Origin: Bacteroidales bacterium
Lineage (GTDB): Bacteria > Bacteroidota > Bacteroidia > Bacteroidales > VadinHA17
Assembly (NCBI GenBank): GCA_022865305.1
Contig: JALHSP010000116.1
Location: 1-64,000, forward strand
Length of the DNA stretch: 64,000 bases
Direction of reading: 5' to 3'
The notes under the pieces were generated by a model. It was not told the DNA's origin. It did not search any database and was given only the letters and a program-made list of their open reading frames with translations. The first letter of the stretch is position 1, and the number at the start of each line of letters is the position of its first letter. Position numbers and translations under genes: made by a program. Shown in pieces: positions 8,299 to 17,639 of this stretch.

Positions 8299-9288
8299 AT
8301 GAGAAAGTTCCTGTCCATAATAATATTTATATCTCTTTTATGCCAGTCAATTTTATCGCAGATTGTCGAAAGTACAGGAAAACCAATTGCGGAAATATTT
8401 ACTGATTTCCATCTAAATCTCACCGATACCGCAAAGAAGACTGGTTTTGACTTAAACAGAGCCTATCTGGGTTATGAGTTCTTACCATTGGGTAATTTTT
8501 CGGCAAAGATAATCATCAATATCGGTACTCCGGAGGATCTGGCTGACGGATCTGTGCCACACAGATATGCGTATTGCAGGGAAGCATCGCTGGCCTGGTC
8601 TAACGATAAACTAACCATTTCTATGGGTATTACAGGTACGAGAATCTTTGAATTTCAACAGAGATTCTGGGATAAAAGATACGTAGCAAACACTTACCAG
8701 TCAATTAAAGGATACGGTTTTGTTGCAGATCTTGGTCTTGTAGTCGATTACCTGATCAATGATGTTCTCAAAGCAGATCTCTCTATAATGAACGGAGAAG
8801 GTTATTCAAATATTCAGCTTGATGACAATTTAAGGACCTCGGTTGGTTTAACCATATCGCCATCTGAAAAAATAGCCATCAGAGTATATGGTGATATCCA
8901 GCGTAAGGAAGGATTATGGCAACCTGTTTTTATCGGATTCATCGGATTTAAAAATGATTTATTTTTAATCGGCGGGGAGGTAAGCTATAAATCAAATATT
9001 GATTTAATAAAGGGACATCATATATGGGGCATTTCTACTACCGGCGGAATCAATATTACTGAAAATATGCAAATATTCGGGAGGTATGACTATTCATCGT
9101 CAGTTATCATGCCTGATGATATTTTGCAGTGGAACTATCTTAACGATGGGAGCTTTGCTATTGCCGGCCTTCAATATACATTCAGCCCCAATGTAAGAAT
9201 AGCTTTGAATTACCAGGGGGCATTTCCTTATACCACGGCAAGACAAATTACTGACCTGATCTATTTAAACGCACTGTTTAAATTCTGA
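8299..9288 (+). CDS. outer-membrane beta-barrel porin, OprP/OprO-like
   Basis: 329 residues. I use ATG 8299 (MRKFLSIIIFISLLCQSILS), where a signal peptide begins at residue 1, rather than the in-frame start at 8263. The mature protein is made of alternating amphipathic strands (FSAKIIINIGTPEDL, NLRTSVGLTISPSEKIAIRV) and ends in Phe (ALFKF), the usual signal for outer-membrane insertion. Overall it resembles phosphate-selective porin O/P-type proteins of Bacteroidota, but the substrate is unknown. It stops two bases before the stop codon of convergent iorB. Confidence 0.7.
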   Translation: MRKFLSIIIFISLLCQSILSQIVESTGKPIAEIFTDFHLNLTDTAKKTGFDLNRAYLGYEFLPLGNFSAKIIINIGTPEDLADGSVPHRYAYCREASLAWSNDKLTISMGITGTRIFEFQQRFWDKRYVANTYQSIKGYGFVADLGLVVDYLINDVLKADLSIMNGEGYSNIQLDDNLRTSVGLTISPSEKIAIRVYGDIQRKEGLWQPVFIGFIGFKNDLFLIGGEVSYKSNIDLIKGHHIWGISTTGGINITENMQIFGRYDYSSSVIMPDDILQWNYLNDGSFAIAGLQYTFSPNVRIALNYQGAFPYTTARQITDLIYLNALFKF

Positions 9289-9290
9289 TA

Positions 9291-9866
9291 TCATCTTTCA
9301 GCAAAATCCCTTCCGGCTTTCAGGGCTTTCAGGTTGACCTCCACAATCTCTTCACCCTTCCTGTTAAAAAGCTTCCTTACAGCATTTTCAAGACTTGCAT
9401 ACGGCACGCTAATGAAAGGTGAAGCAGCACCCAGCACTACAATATTACCAGAACGTGAAGAACCGACCTCCTTAGCTATAGCATCAGCATCAATAATAAT
9501 ATTGTTTTTTAATTTCCTTATCTCATTAAGCAGATCATCGACGGGTGGATAGTCCGGAATATTGATAAAAGGATTAGAGTTGGTAACAAGCCATCCATGT
9601 TTTGAGAGCCATGGAAGATACCGCAGCGCTTCCATCGGTTCAACTGAGATTATAAGGTCAGCATGACCATATTGTATCAGGTCGGATGACACAGGTGCAC
9701 TGGAAAGTCTGAAATGAGACTGTACATCACCGCCCCGCTGGCTCATTCCATGAACTTCCGCCTGCTTCAAAAAGAGATTGTTCTCAACTGCTGCCAGTCC
9801 GATTGTGGCAGCAATAGACAGGATTCCCTGTCCACCTACTCCTGATATTATAATATCATTTTTCAT
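9291..9866 (-). CDS. iorB: indolepyruvate:ferredoxin oxidoreductase, beta subunit
   Basis: 191 residues starting MKNDIIISGVGGQGILSIAA, the pyruvate/ketoisovalerate oxidoreductase gamma-type domain. I use ATG 9866; the open frame continues to 9935, inside iorA, without homology. IorB pairs with IorA to oxidise aryl-pyruvates (indolepyruvate, phenylpyruvate) to aryl-acetyl-CoA with ferredoxin as acceptor, in amino acid fermentation or reverse synthesis. The motif EVHGMSQRGGDVQSH is typical. It lies 17 bp after iorA on the same strand, so the two are translated from one mRNA. Confidence 0.9.
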   Translation of the reverse strand: MKNDIIISGVGGQGILSIAATIGLAAVENNLFLKQAEVHGMSQRGGDVQSHFRLSSAPVSSDLIQYGHADLIISVEPMEALRYLPWLSKHGWLVTNSNPFINIPDYPPVDDLLNEIRKLKNNIIIDADAIAKEVGSSRSGNIVVLGAASPFISVPYASLENAVRKLFNRKGEEIVEVNLKALKAGRDFAER

Positions 9867-9883
9867 TGAGGTTTTCTTTACTA

Positions 9884-11491
9884 TTATTCTTCCGAAACTT
9901 CGGCTCTCTTTCGTCTGGCTGCAGTTTGAATACATTCACGGGAAGCAATGATCACTGAGACACCTTTGTATTCAAACTCCTCCTTCATAATACGCACATT
10001 TTCTTCAAGATTCTTACGTAACGGGATCATAACCCTGATATGGTTCCTTGCTACGCCAATTCCTTCACAGATCTGCTCAATCCGGCCTGTTGCCTTTGAT
10101 TTCTGTCCTCCGGTCATTCCCGTTGTAGAGTTATCAGCAATGATGACAGTGATCGGAGAATTCTTACTTACAGCATCGAGAAGGCCGGTCATTCCTGAAT
10201 GTGTGAAGGTCGAATCCCCGATTACCGCTATTGATGGAAATAATCCTGCATCAGCAGCTCCAATTGCCATTGTAACAGAAGCACCCATATCAACACACGA
10301 ATTTATTGCATTATATGGTGGTAAAGCACCAAGTGTATAACAACCTATATCAGAAAATACTCTTCCCGGGCCAAAAGGTTTTATAGCTTCCAGCAAAGCA
10401 GTAAACATATCAGAATGCCCGCACCCTTTGCAAAATGAAGGTGGTCTCATTTTTACCAGATGGGGCACTCTTTCCACAGCATTTACAGGTAATCCGATAG
10501 CTTTTGCGACAATAGTCGGATTGAGCTCTCCTTCGCGCGGAATTGACCCATCAAGACGTCCATAAATTTTGATTCCATCGTTAAGAATTCCTCGTATACC
10601 TTCTTCAACAAACGGATAACCTTCCTCAAGAATCAATATTTCCTTACATCGTTCGGTGATATCCCTGATCAGGTCGTCAGGAAAAGGATATGCTGAAATT
10701 TTCAGCACAGGATAATTTTTGTGAGATTTCCTGATATTTTCCATCAGGTAATTATAGGCAATTCCGCAAGTAATTATTCCCAGATCCCTGTGAGTTCCGT
10801 CCTTGAATGAATTATACTTTCCTATTCTGATATCATATCTTATTGAATCATAAGAGGATAATAGCGACTTATATCTTTTTCTGGCAATAGCAGGAAGAAG
10901 TACAAACTGAACCGGATCGGCCGGAAGCCGTAATTTTTTTTCATGGAACTTTTCCTTTATCAGCTCTACGCTGGTCCTTGAATGTGCCAGCCGTGTAGTT
11001 ATCCGCAACAAAACAGGAGTTTTATATTTTTCGGATAATTCAAATGCATCGAATACCATATTGTAGGCTTCCTGCTGATTTGAAGGTTCAAAGCAGGGTA
11101 CAAACGCAAATTTGCTGTAAAACCTTGAATCCTGTTCATTCTGAGATGAATGCATTGAAGGATCATCGGCTGCGACAACAATCAGGCCGCCATTCACACC
11201 TGTCAGAGCCGAGTTAATAAATCCGTCAGCCGCAACATTCAGGCCAACATGTTTCATAGCTACCATTGCTCTCTTACCTGCGTATGACATGCCCAGTGCA
11301 GCTTCCATAGCAGTTTTTTCATTAGATGACCATTCCCTGTGTATATTCCTGTCTGAAGCATCTTTTGATGCCTGTATGTATTCCATTATTTCAGTTGAAG
11401 GAGTTCCGGGATAAGCATACATTCCGCTCATTCCTGCATCAATAGCGGCCTGCGCAATCGCTTCGTCACCTAATAATAAAAGTTTATTCAT
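9884..11491 (-). CDS. iorA: indolepyruvate:ferredoxin oxidoreductase, alpha subunit (without ferredoxin domain)
   Basis: 535 residues. The N-terminal pyrimidine-binding domain starts LLLGDEAIAQAAIDAGMSGM with YPGTPSTEI; the C-terminal TPP domain has FCKGCGH (Cys354, Cys357), IGDSTFTHSG (Asp426) and NSTTGMTGGQ. The family's catalytic core is complete. Classical archaeal IorA continues for about 80-100 residues with two [4Fe-4S] motifs; here the protein ends at RKRAEVSEE and has no CxxCxxC cluster. Electrons would have to leave by another partner or directly from the TPP site. Shorter forms may be the rule in Bacteroidota. Forms an operon with iorB. Confidence 0.9.
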   Translation of the reverse strand: MNKLLLLGDEAIAQAAIDAGMSGMYAYPGTPSTEIMEYIQASKDASDRNIHREWSSNEKTAMEAALGMSYAGKRAMVAMKHVGLNVAADGFINSALTGVNGGLIVVAADDPSMHSSQNEQDSRFYSKFAFVPCFEPSNQQEAYNMVFDAFELSEKYKTPVLLRITTRLAHSRTSVELIKEKFHEKKLRLPADPVQFVLLPAIARKRYKSLLSSYDSIRYDIRIGKYNSFKDGTHRDLGIITCGIAYNYLMENIRKSHKNYPVLKISAYPFPDDLIRDITERCKEILILEEGYPFVEEGIRGILNDGIKIYGRLDGSIPREGELNPTIVAKAIGLPVNAVERVPHLVKMRPPSFCKGCGHSDMFTALLEAIKPFGPGRVFSDIGCYTLGALPPYNAINSCVDMGASVTMAIGAADAGLFPSIAVIGDSTFTHSGMTGLLDAVSKNSPITVIIADNSTTGMTGGQKSKATGRIEQICEGIGVARNHIRVMIPLRKNLEENVRIMKEEFEYKGVSVIIASRECIQTAARRKRAEVSEE

Positions 11492-11509
11492 ATTATGGTA
11501 TAATTATTG

Positions 11510-11526
11510 CCTTAAAAATTTTAAGG
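11510..11526. promoter_or_regulatory. perfect 17-bp palindrome upstream of iorA
   Basis: CCTTAAAAATTTTAAGG is a perfect palindrome around A at 11518 and ends 19 bp from the iorA ATG (11491). Its place in the 5' leader fits an operator or a translation-limiting hairpin. No regulator gene is adjacent. Confidence 0.35.
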
Positions 11527-11751
11527 AGTCATTAATTTATTTGGTTATCGGGAAAAAATCTCCCCTGCGCACCAAATAAAATAATATAACAAATATTGAA
11601 ATTTTTTCGGTATATAAAAAGGAAGAGTAATAAGAACTTTCGGAACATTCTAACAGTTAATATGCCTGCCCCCACGAGTCTTCCGGCAGAAAGACAGAAA
11701 TTACAGGGAATAAATGAGATTTATTAAAATTTAGTTAAATGTTTTACCGTT

Positions 11752-12513
11752 ATGTTCAATAATGCTTACTTTGCAGACTCTAATTGGTTAAGTTACGTTA
11801 TAACAACATATCCGTTGTCGTTGAACAGATTTTTCTATACAGCTCTTTTATTCATACTGCCTCTTACATCTCTGAAAAGTCAGACGAATGGTTCTGAGAA
11901 ATTTGTTCAGGTTAGCGGAATTATTACTGACGAGTCTGAGAGGCCTGTTCCGGGTGTGGCAATTATCTCAAAAAAATTACGCAGAGGAACCGTCAGTGAA
12001 AAAACTGGTATCTATTCCATAACAAGCACCCAGGGAGATACAATTTTTTTCAGGGCACTTGGATTTAAAAGATACCATACAATTATCCCTCCGGCATATG
12101 AGGACAGGCATTGTATGGTCGATATTGTTCTGGAGATTGATACTATCCCGATTGAGAAAGTAACTATCCTGCCATGGAGGACGTATAACGATTTTATTAA
12201 AGATGTAACCAAAGAACGTCCTGTCGATCCGAAAATCGAAAACATGAATGAAAATCTTGCATCGATCTATGTTGCAGTAACAAATCAGAGCGGAGTAAGA
12301 GTCTCTTCTGAAGCCGGTTACAGGTATGCCATGCAACAAAATTTCAACGCTATGTCTACCAGAAATCAGTTCCCGGTAAATAATCTTCTTAATCCTTTTG
12401 CCTGGGCAAAATTTTTCAGTGAAGTTAAAGAGGGATTGTTTAGAAACCAGAAATCCAATAAACCTTCAGCCACAAAGGTCAAAAAGAAGAAAAACAAAAC
12501 TGTTAAAAAATGA
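11752..12513 (+). CDS. exported protein with CarboxypepD_reg-like domain
   Basis: 253 residues. After an N-terminal hydrophobic segment (FFYTALLFILPLTSLKSQ at about 26-44; the exact start is uncertain) comes a beta-sandwich typical of CarboxypepD_reg/TonB plug-associated domains: VQVSGIITDESERPVPGVAI, RGTVSEKTGIYSI, DTIFFRALGFKRYHTIIP. The C-terminal half is less familiar and ends in a very basic tail, KVKKKKNKTVKK. Proteins of this kind sit in the outer envelope. The next gene on the same strand is a TonB-like protein 168 bp away, which may be related in function. Confidence 0.7.
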   Translation: MFNNAYFADSNWLSYVITTYPLSLNRFFYTALLFILPLTSLKSQTNGSEKFVQVSGIITDESERPVPGVAIISKKLRRGTVSEKTGIYSITSTQGDTIFFRALGFKRYHTIIPPAYEDRHCMVDIVLEIDTIPIEKVTILPWRTYNDFIKDVTKERPVDPKIENMNENLASIYVAVTNQSGVRVSSEAGYRYAMQQNFNAMSTRNQFPVNNLLNPFAWAKFFSEVKEGLFRNQKSNKPSATKVKKKKNKTVKK

Positions 12514-12681
12514 TCTTTTGCCGGGGATAGATGGTATGTCACCTGGGTAACCAGCGGCCACTATGCAATTGCCTGCGTAGCATTTACAACAACCATTCCC
12601 GTGTCATGAGATGCATAATAAATTTAATTATTAAGGAATAGTTTATAAGACTAAAATTAATAATTTATAATTTCGCACCAT

Positions 12682-13431
12682 ATGAGAAATTATAAAGGTA
12701 AGCTGGTCGGCATTCTTGGAACTGTAATAATTCATCTTATTGCAGGTATTATTTTTATGTCATTTAAGATCCAGTCTCTTAATAAAGATTTCTCAAAAGA
12801 ATTTGTGGTTGAAATCGCTCCTGCCGACGAACCGGAAGTTAGCGAAAAACTTATCGAGTTACCTGTTTCAACCATTGAAAAAATTCTACAGGGAGACGAA
12901 GAATTGCTCAATATTGCCCGTAATCTGGCAAACAGATCTGATGTAAAAATAGATCCCATGGATTATATTGACAAAGTAAAGGAGGAGTTAATCCAGAGCG
13001 GGAAGCTTGGCCTTGATAATTATATCGACGAGAAGAAAAGATTGAATGAAATGAGTGCCGAGGAGAATCTGGCATTTGAAAACAAAACTGCAGAAGATCC
13101 TGAATCGGACAAGCCAAAGGAATCACAGGAGATGGCTGCAAACTACCAGGGCCCTACTCGTATTTATTACGATCTCGCAGGTCGAAATCATACATATCTG
13201 CCAATACCAATTTATAAGTGTCTGGGATCTGGAAAGATCGTATTATCCATTCAGGTAAACCAGAAAGGTATTGTCGAAGATGCCAGGGTTATTGCAAACG
13301 AGAGCACAACTTCCGACCTGTGTCTTGTTGAAACAGCTGTCAATTCAGCACTTATTTCCCGGTTCAATCAGGATATTAATTCACCAAAAATTCAGACAGG
13401 TACATTATCGTATCATTTTGTTGCACAATAG
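12682..13431 (+). CDS. TonB-like energy transducer (putative)
   Basis: 249 residues. One N-terminal membrane helix (KLVGILGTVIIHLIAGIIF) with a cytoplasmic MRNYKGK; then a long acidic, probably helical periplasmic linker (about 35-150); then a C-terminal domain with the pattern KIVLSIQVNQKGIVEDARVI, which matches the TonB/TolA C-terminal fold (GxVxxxxVxxxGxVxxAxV). The usual Pro-rich spacer is replaced by an acidic one. The role is inferred: energising an outer-membrane transporter or linking the two membranes. It follows the CarboxypepD_reg protein. Confidence 0.6.
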   Translation: MRNYKGKLVGILGTVIIHLIAGIIFMSFKIQSLNKDFSKEFVVEIAPADEPEVSEKLIELPVSTIEKILQGDEELLNIARNLANRSDVKIDPMDYIDKVKEELIQSGKLGLDNYIDEKKRLNEMSAEENLAFENKTAEDPESDKPKESQEMAANYQGPTRIYYDLAGRNHTYLPIPIYKCLGSGKIVLSIQVNQKGIVEDARVIANESTTSDLCLVETAVNSALISRFNQDINSPKIQTGTLSYHFVAQ

Positions 13432-13534
13432 GTGAAAACGGCGCAATGGCGCAACGGTATAACGGATCAACGGTATAAAAGTAAAGTGGCATGACGTTAC
13501 TGTGTGCGCATTGTACAACAGGATGAAGACCGGG
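13432..13534. repeat. short direct repeats between convergent genes
   Basis: GGCGCAA occurs twice in tandem near 13440-13455 and AACGGTATAA twice near 13452-13480. Such low-complexity word repeats recur in several intergenic gaps of this window. No T-run hairpin is seen. Confidence 0.35.
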
Positions 13535-14260
13535 TTATAAAAGAAGATTTCCCGTATTATAATCAAATGGACGGATCACTTCAGAAGTGTTCCTGTCTGC
13601 AGTTCTGTCATTGACAAGAGGGCTGATGGTATGTGCTTTGAGGACATCTGAAGGACACGGCCTGAGCAGGTTGAGTACATCGGATTTTGCCGCGGTAAGG
13701 TCTAACCATCTTCTTTCTTCGGATACATCCAGTATTGCAGGCATCCTTTTCTTCGAGTTATGCACTACAGCCATCAGGTCATTTGCATCAGTTGTAATAA
13801 TTGAAAATGTACTTATCATTTCCCCGGAAGTGAGGTCAGTCCACTCACTATATAAACCGGCAATTGAGATTATCTCATTATCAATACGATAAATATACCA
13901 TGGGATCTTTTCTTTTCCAACGTGCTGCCATTCAAAAAAGCCTTTTACCGGGATAACGCACCTTTTTGATTTAAAGGAACCTGAAAAGGAGGGTTTGGTT
14001 TCAATACTTTCAGATCGTGCATTAAATGTTTTTAACCTTATTGCCTCACCTTCTTCAACATTTCTGACCCACAAAGGTATCAATCCCCATTTCAGAAGGC
14101 GTATACTATCAGGATTTCCTGAACATATCGCCGGGATCTCAGGTAAGCTAAATGCATGATAGTAATAACTTGGCTGATACCGGTATTTATCAGGAAAGCT
14201 GATACCATATCTCTCCTCAAGTTCTTCCTTGACAAGGTTGACATTTACTGAAAAGCACAT
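13535..14260 (-). CDS. yedK: SOS response-associated peptidase, HMCES/YedK family
   Basis: 241 residues. The protein begins MCFS: after Met removal Cys2 is the catalytic residue that forms a thiazolidine crosslink with abasic sites in ssDNA. Other conserved positions are Asn80, Arg82 and Glu84 in FNARSES, Glu110 in KGFFEW and His167 in VVHNSKKRMP. The enzyme shields abasic sites at stalled forks. Length is normal. It is six bases downstream of the beta-lactamase-like gene on the same strand, so the two are probably one transcript, although no functional link is evident. Confidence 0.92.
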   Translation of the reverse strand: MCFSVNVNLVKEELEERYGISFPDKYRYQPSYYYHAFSLPEIPAICSGNPDSIRLLKWGLIPLWVRNVEEGEAIRLKTFNARSESIETKPSFSGSFKSKRCVIPVKGFFEWQHVGKEKIPWYIYRIDNEIISIAGLYSEWTDLTSGEMISTFSIITTDANDLMAVVHNSKKRMPAILDVSEERRWLDLTAAKSDVLNLLRPCPSDVLKAHTISPLVNDRTADRNTSEVIRPFDYNTGNLLL

Positions 14261-14265
14261 TTTAA

Positions 14266-15576
14266 TCAGTATGTTGAACCAACTAAATTCATCTTAAGCG
14301 GAACAGGGAGTGAATAATCAAACAGGTCATAGTCAGGCCAGTTTTTTATCTGCGATATTACCCTGTACATCATATTATTAATGTATGAATATATTTCAGG
14401 GCCATTCCAGGCGCTTGAATTGAAAAGAATGACCCATGCAATTCCATCTGATTGTCGTTTTATCATACCTGCACTTCCCGGAAATGATCCTGTCCTCCAC
14501 CATGTTCCGTTATATATGGTGGTTTTCCAGCCAACAGGGGCGTAACCATTATCATTATCAGTCATAAATTTGATACTCTGGTCGGAAAGGATATCCTGCC
14601 GGGTTCTGAAGCCATCAACAGCAAGAAGCAGGCGTATAAGATCGGGAGCTGTTGCCAGCCATGCTCCTGCTCCCCCCAGAGCTTCAATGTCGTTTCCTCC
14701 GTAAGTTGGTGAAACCAGTTCACCTGTACCATATATTGAAGGTTTCGGAATAACATCGGAGGGTTCGTAATATGTAACTTCAAAGGGTGCTTTTTGGGAT
14801 GAAAGATTCCTCGCAAGGGTCATATCATATATTCCAAGTGGTTCAAGAACTCCTTTTTTGCAATATTCATCATAAGGCATTCCCGATATCTTTTCAATAA
14901 CAAGTCCCAGTATGCTATAACCAAGATTGGAATATGCCTTTCCTGTACCAGGTGTAAAATGAAGTCTTTTGTCAAGTGCAAATCTGACAATTGTTCTGGT
15001 GTCTGCAGGAGGCTTTACACCCATATTGTCTGCAACCACCAGGGACATAAACATCTGGTCGCCCCATCTTTGAGACCAGCCACCTTCATGGCTCAGAAGA
15101 TGGGCAACTGTAATATCATAAACTCTTTTATCCCTTGGATTACTGAAAAAGGGTTCATTCAGTATTCCATCATCACCAAAAACCCTGTCTTCGAGATCCA
15201 GTTTCCCTTCCTCCCGGAGTTTCATAATCGCGACAGCTGTAACCAGTTTAGAGATGCTGGCAATACGAAATTTGTTATACGGCTGAACTTCTTCCCTTGC
15301 AGCAGTATCAGAGAATCCGAATCCTTTCGCATAAACAAGCCGGCCATCTTTAGATATAGCGATGGAAGCACCAGCTATTGACCATTTACGCATGAAAGAG
15401 GTGATAGTTCTTTCAGCGGCCGCAAAATTTTTACTGGTTGCATAACTATTAGTAAGTCTCACATTTCCGGGAACAAGCTTATCGAGGATAATGTTGCTCT
15501 CCTCAACTGCCCCAGGATTGTAGCTGACAAGGGAAACCAGCAAAGTGGCTACCAATATTTTTCTTAACCTAGACAA
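14266..15576 (-). CDS. serine hydrolase, class C beta-lactamase-related
   Basis: 436 residues with an N-terminal signal (ILVATLLVSLVSYNPGA). The beta-lactamase/transpeptidase-like fold is shown by Ser107-x-x-Lys110 (ASISKLVTA) and Tyr215-x-Asn217 (AYSNLGYS). The C-terminal part WWRTGSFPGSAGMIKRQSDG probably holds the third motif. Members of this family are esterases, D-aminopeptidases or penicillin-recycling enzymes rather than resistance beta-lactamases. Periplasmic. Substrate unknown. Confidence 0.85.
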   Translation of the reverse strand: MSRLRKILVATLLVSLVSYNPGAVEESNIILDKLVPGNVRLTNSYATSKNFAAAERTITSFMRKWSIAGASIAISKDGRLVYAKGFGFSDTAAREEVQPYNKFRIASISKLVTAVAIMKLREEGKLDLEDRVFGDDGILNEPFFSNPRDKRVYDITVAHLLSHEGGWSQRWGDQMFMSLVVADNMGVKPPADTRTIVRFALDKRLHFTPGTGKAYSNLGYSILGLVIEKISGMPYDEYCKKGVLEPLGIYDMTLARNLSSQKAPFEVTYYEPSDVIPKPSIYGTGELVSPTYGGNDIEALGGAGAWLATAPDLIRLLLAVDGFRTRQDILSDQSIKFMTDNDNGYAPVGWKTTIYNGTWWRTGSFPGSAGMIKRQSDGIAWVILFNSSAWNGPEIYSYINNMMYRVISQIKNWPDYDLFDYSLPVPLKMNLVGSTY

Positions 15577-15729
15577 GATAAACCCAATTCAGGAGACAAA
15601 AATAAAAGTAATCTGCTCAACTTTGCAAGGGAAAACGCAAAAATTACTACAATGAGGGCTTTAAATATCAACAGTAAATTATTTCTATTTAATCATCTTT
15701 TAAAAAATTCATTAAAAGATCAAAAAAAT

Positions 15730-15737
15730 TAACTTTG
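15730..15737 (+). promoter_or_regulatory. -7 promoter element of the ankyrin gene
   Basis: TAACTTTG matches the Bacteroidota -7 consensus TAnnTTTG and ends seven bases before ATG 15745, so the transcript would be nearly leaderless. No clear TTTG at -33 is seen, so the call is tentative. Confidence 0.35.
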
Positions 15738-15744
15738 TATTAAT

Positions 15745-17178
15745 ATGCCAAACAAAGTATCATTCATCCGGATAGTAATTCTTACTGCATTAATATGTAC
15801 ACCTGTCAGATCACTGTCACAGGATATATTGATTGACACTTCAGAATATATTCCGATTTTCTTTGAAGGAGGTATAGAATATAACCTGACGATCGCTGCA
15901 ACACGAGGTTATAGCATGGAGATTGAACGTATGATACTTATGGGAGCTGATGTGGACGCTGAAACATCAGAAGGTGTCACTCCTCTCATGTTTGCTGTTG
16001 CGAATAACCAACTCAACGCAGTAAATACATTTATAAATTACGGGGCTGACGTAAACAGAATAACTAAAGGATTCGAAACACCCCTTTTTATAGCTGTCAA
16101 AAACCAAAATTTAGAGATTACGGAAACCCTGTTAAGAAACGGTGCTGATATTAATTTTCAAAACAACTACGGAACAACACCACTGCACCATTCTTCAATT
16201 TATGGATCTTTCTATATCACTGATCTTCTTCTCTATTATAAAGCAGAAATTGACAGGAAAGATTTTGATGGTACTACGCCCCTTATGGCAGCAATCTGGG
16301 CCGGTCATGCAGATATTGTTGACCTGCTTATACAGAATGGCGCCAACATGGAAGCAAGAGATAATGACGGTTTCACAGCTTTCTTAATTGCTGCCCAGAA
16401 CGGAGATACACTTTTAATGAACGTACTTTTAAGAAAAGGTGTGGATATTTATGAAATAAACAATTTTAACTGGGATGCTTTGACATTGTCAATAAAATCG
16501 GACCAGCTGGCAGCAACTGAATTCCTGCTTAAGAAAGGAGACAAATGGTTTGCACCGGACAGGAAAGCTATAGATCCTTATGATGTTGCATTAAAATACC
16601 GCAGAAAAGATATCATTGATCTTCTTGAGAATAAGGGTATATCAGGAAAAGACAAAACGGGATTTGATCAGATGGCGTTATCCCTTAATTCAAGATTCAA
16701 TTTTAAAGATATCTATGCTGGTGTAGCCATTTCATTCAAACAACCATTCCTTAACGCAGGTTTCATTGCAGGTTTCGATACAAAACTATGGTACACAAGA
16801 GTACTGATAAAACAAAGTGAAACCCTGTTCTATCAATATATGGACAAGAGCTCGGTCGTGTACGCCGGATTGTTTAAAGACTTTGCACTTACTGACAATC
16901 TCCTCAGAAGTAACATTTTCGTTTATGCTTCATTATCAGCAGCTTATACTTTTGGTAATAAACTTAAAGGTACTGAAATAGCACCGGAAAGCAAACTCAG
17001 GGTATTACCCGAAATCGGTTTTAAATGGACGAAAGAAAATTTTACTTTATTTTCAAGTATTGATTACATGAATACGGATTTCTTCAGACCTGTTCCATTC
17101 TGGGGCAGAATAGGATTATCATATAATTTCTTTTTTGATTATGTCAGGGCTCCCGGGAAAATTATTAAATGGTATTGA
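15745..17178 (+). CDS. exported ankyrin-repeat protein with a C-terminal barrel-like domain
   Basis: 477 residues. A signal peptide (IRIVILTALICTPVRSLSQ) is followed by about seven ankyrin repeats from about 45 to 300, each with the TPLMFAVANNQLNAVNTFIN / GADVN pattern (for example GTTPLMAAIWAGHADIVDLL). The last ~165 residues are strand-rich (FNFKDIYAGVAISFKQPFL, TKLWYTRVLIKQSETL) and end NFFFDYVRAPGKIIKWY, which could be a small beta-barrel or periplasmic beta domain. Ankyrin repeats mediate protein binding; an exported version facing the periplasm or cell surface is unusual but known. The downstream lipoprotein starts 8 bp after its stop and is likely in the same operon. Confidence 0.75.
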   Translation: MPNKVSFIRIVILTALICTPVRSLSQDILIDTSEYIPIFFEGGIEYNLTIAATRGYSMEIERMILMGADVDAETSEGVTPLMFAVANNQLNAVNTFINYGADVNRITKGFETPLFIAVKNQNLEITETLLRNGADINFQNNYGTTPLHHSSIYGSFYITDLLLYYKAEIDRKDFDGTTPLMAAIWAGHADIVDLLIQNGANMEARDNDGFTAFLIAAQNGDTLLMNVLLRKGVDIYEINNFNWDALTLSIKSDQLAATEFLLKKGDKWFAPDRKAIDPYDVALKYRRKDIIDLLENKGISGKDKTGFDQMALSLNSRFNFKDIYAGVAISFKQPFLNAGFIAGFDTKLWYTRVLIKQSETLFYQYMDKSSVVYAGLFKDFALTDNLLRSNIFVYASLSAAYTFGNKLKGTEIAPESKLRVLPEIGFKWTKENFTLFSSIDYMNTDFFRPVPFWGRIGLSYNFFFDYVRAPGKIIKWY

Positions 17179-17186
17179 ATATCGTC

Positions 17187-17609
17187 ATGAAAACATTAAA
17201 AAAGATATTTCTGTTTCTCATGCTGATTTTCATTTTCTCCTGCGAAAAATGGGGATCTGTTTTTATATATTGCCCTGACTGTCTGTCGGACGAGCCTCAA
17301 AAAGCTTATCTGGAGATAAAACTAAGCGACAATCTCTATAGCTTACCTGTTGAAGTAAGAATATACGAAGGTAATCTTGAAGACAGTATTCTGTATGACA
17401 CATTTCAATCAACATCCAATAAAGTATCAGTGTGGGTTTTAATAAACAAGAAATATACCCTTACAGCCAAATATTTTATTCCCGGAAACACCAGCATAGT
17501 GGTAAATTCAGTTACTCCACAAGTTAAATACGATGAAATGCAATGTAAGGAACCTTGTTATTATATTTACAACAAGGTAATTAATCTACGGTTAAAATAC
17601 ACCAATTAG
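17187..17609 (+). CDS. lipoprotein of unknown function
   Basis: 140 residues from ATG 17187 (MKTLKKIFLFLMLIFIFSCE); the in-frame start at 17169 would overlap the ankyrin gene and push the signal inwards. The lipobox IFSC puts the lipidated Cys at 19. Four further Cys occur as a CPDC pair near the N-terminus and as CKEPC near the C-terminus and may form disulfides. The rest is beta-rich. It sits directly after the exported ankyrin protein, which suggests a partner role. Family not recognised. Confidence 0.65.
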   Translation: MKTLKKIFLFLMLIFIFSCEKWGSVFIYCPDCLSDEPQKAYLEIKLSDNLYSLPVEVRIYEGNLEDSILYDTFQSTSNKVSVWVLINKKYTLTAKYFIPGNTSIVVNSVTPQVKYDEMQCKEPCYYIYNKVINLRLKYTN

Positions 17610-17639
17610 AGAACCTGTCATACACCAGGGAATCAATAG

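Noticed and set aside
14266-15576. an antibiotic-resistance beta-lactamase
   Set aside because: The SxxK and YxN motifs are shared by many esterases and peptidases; size and motifs fit those better and there is no mobile context.
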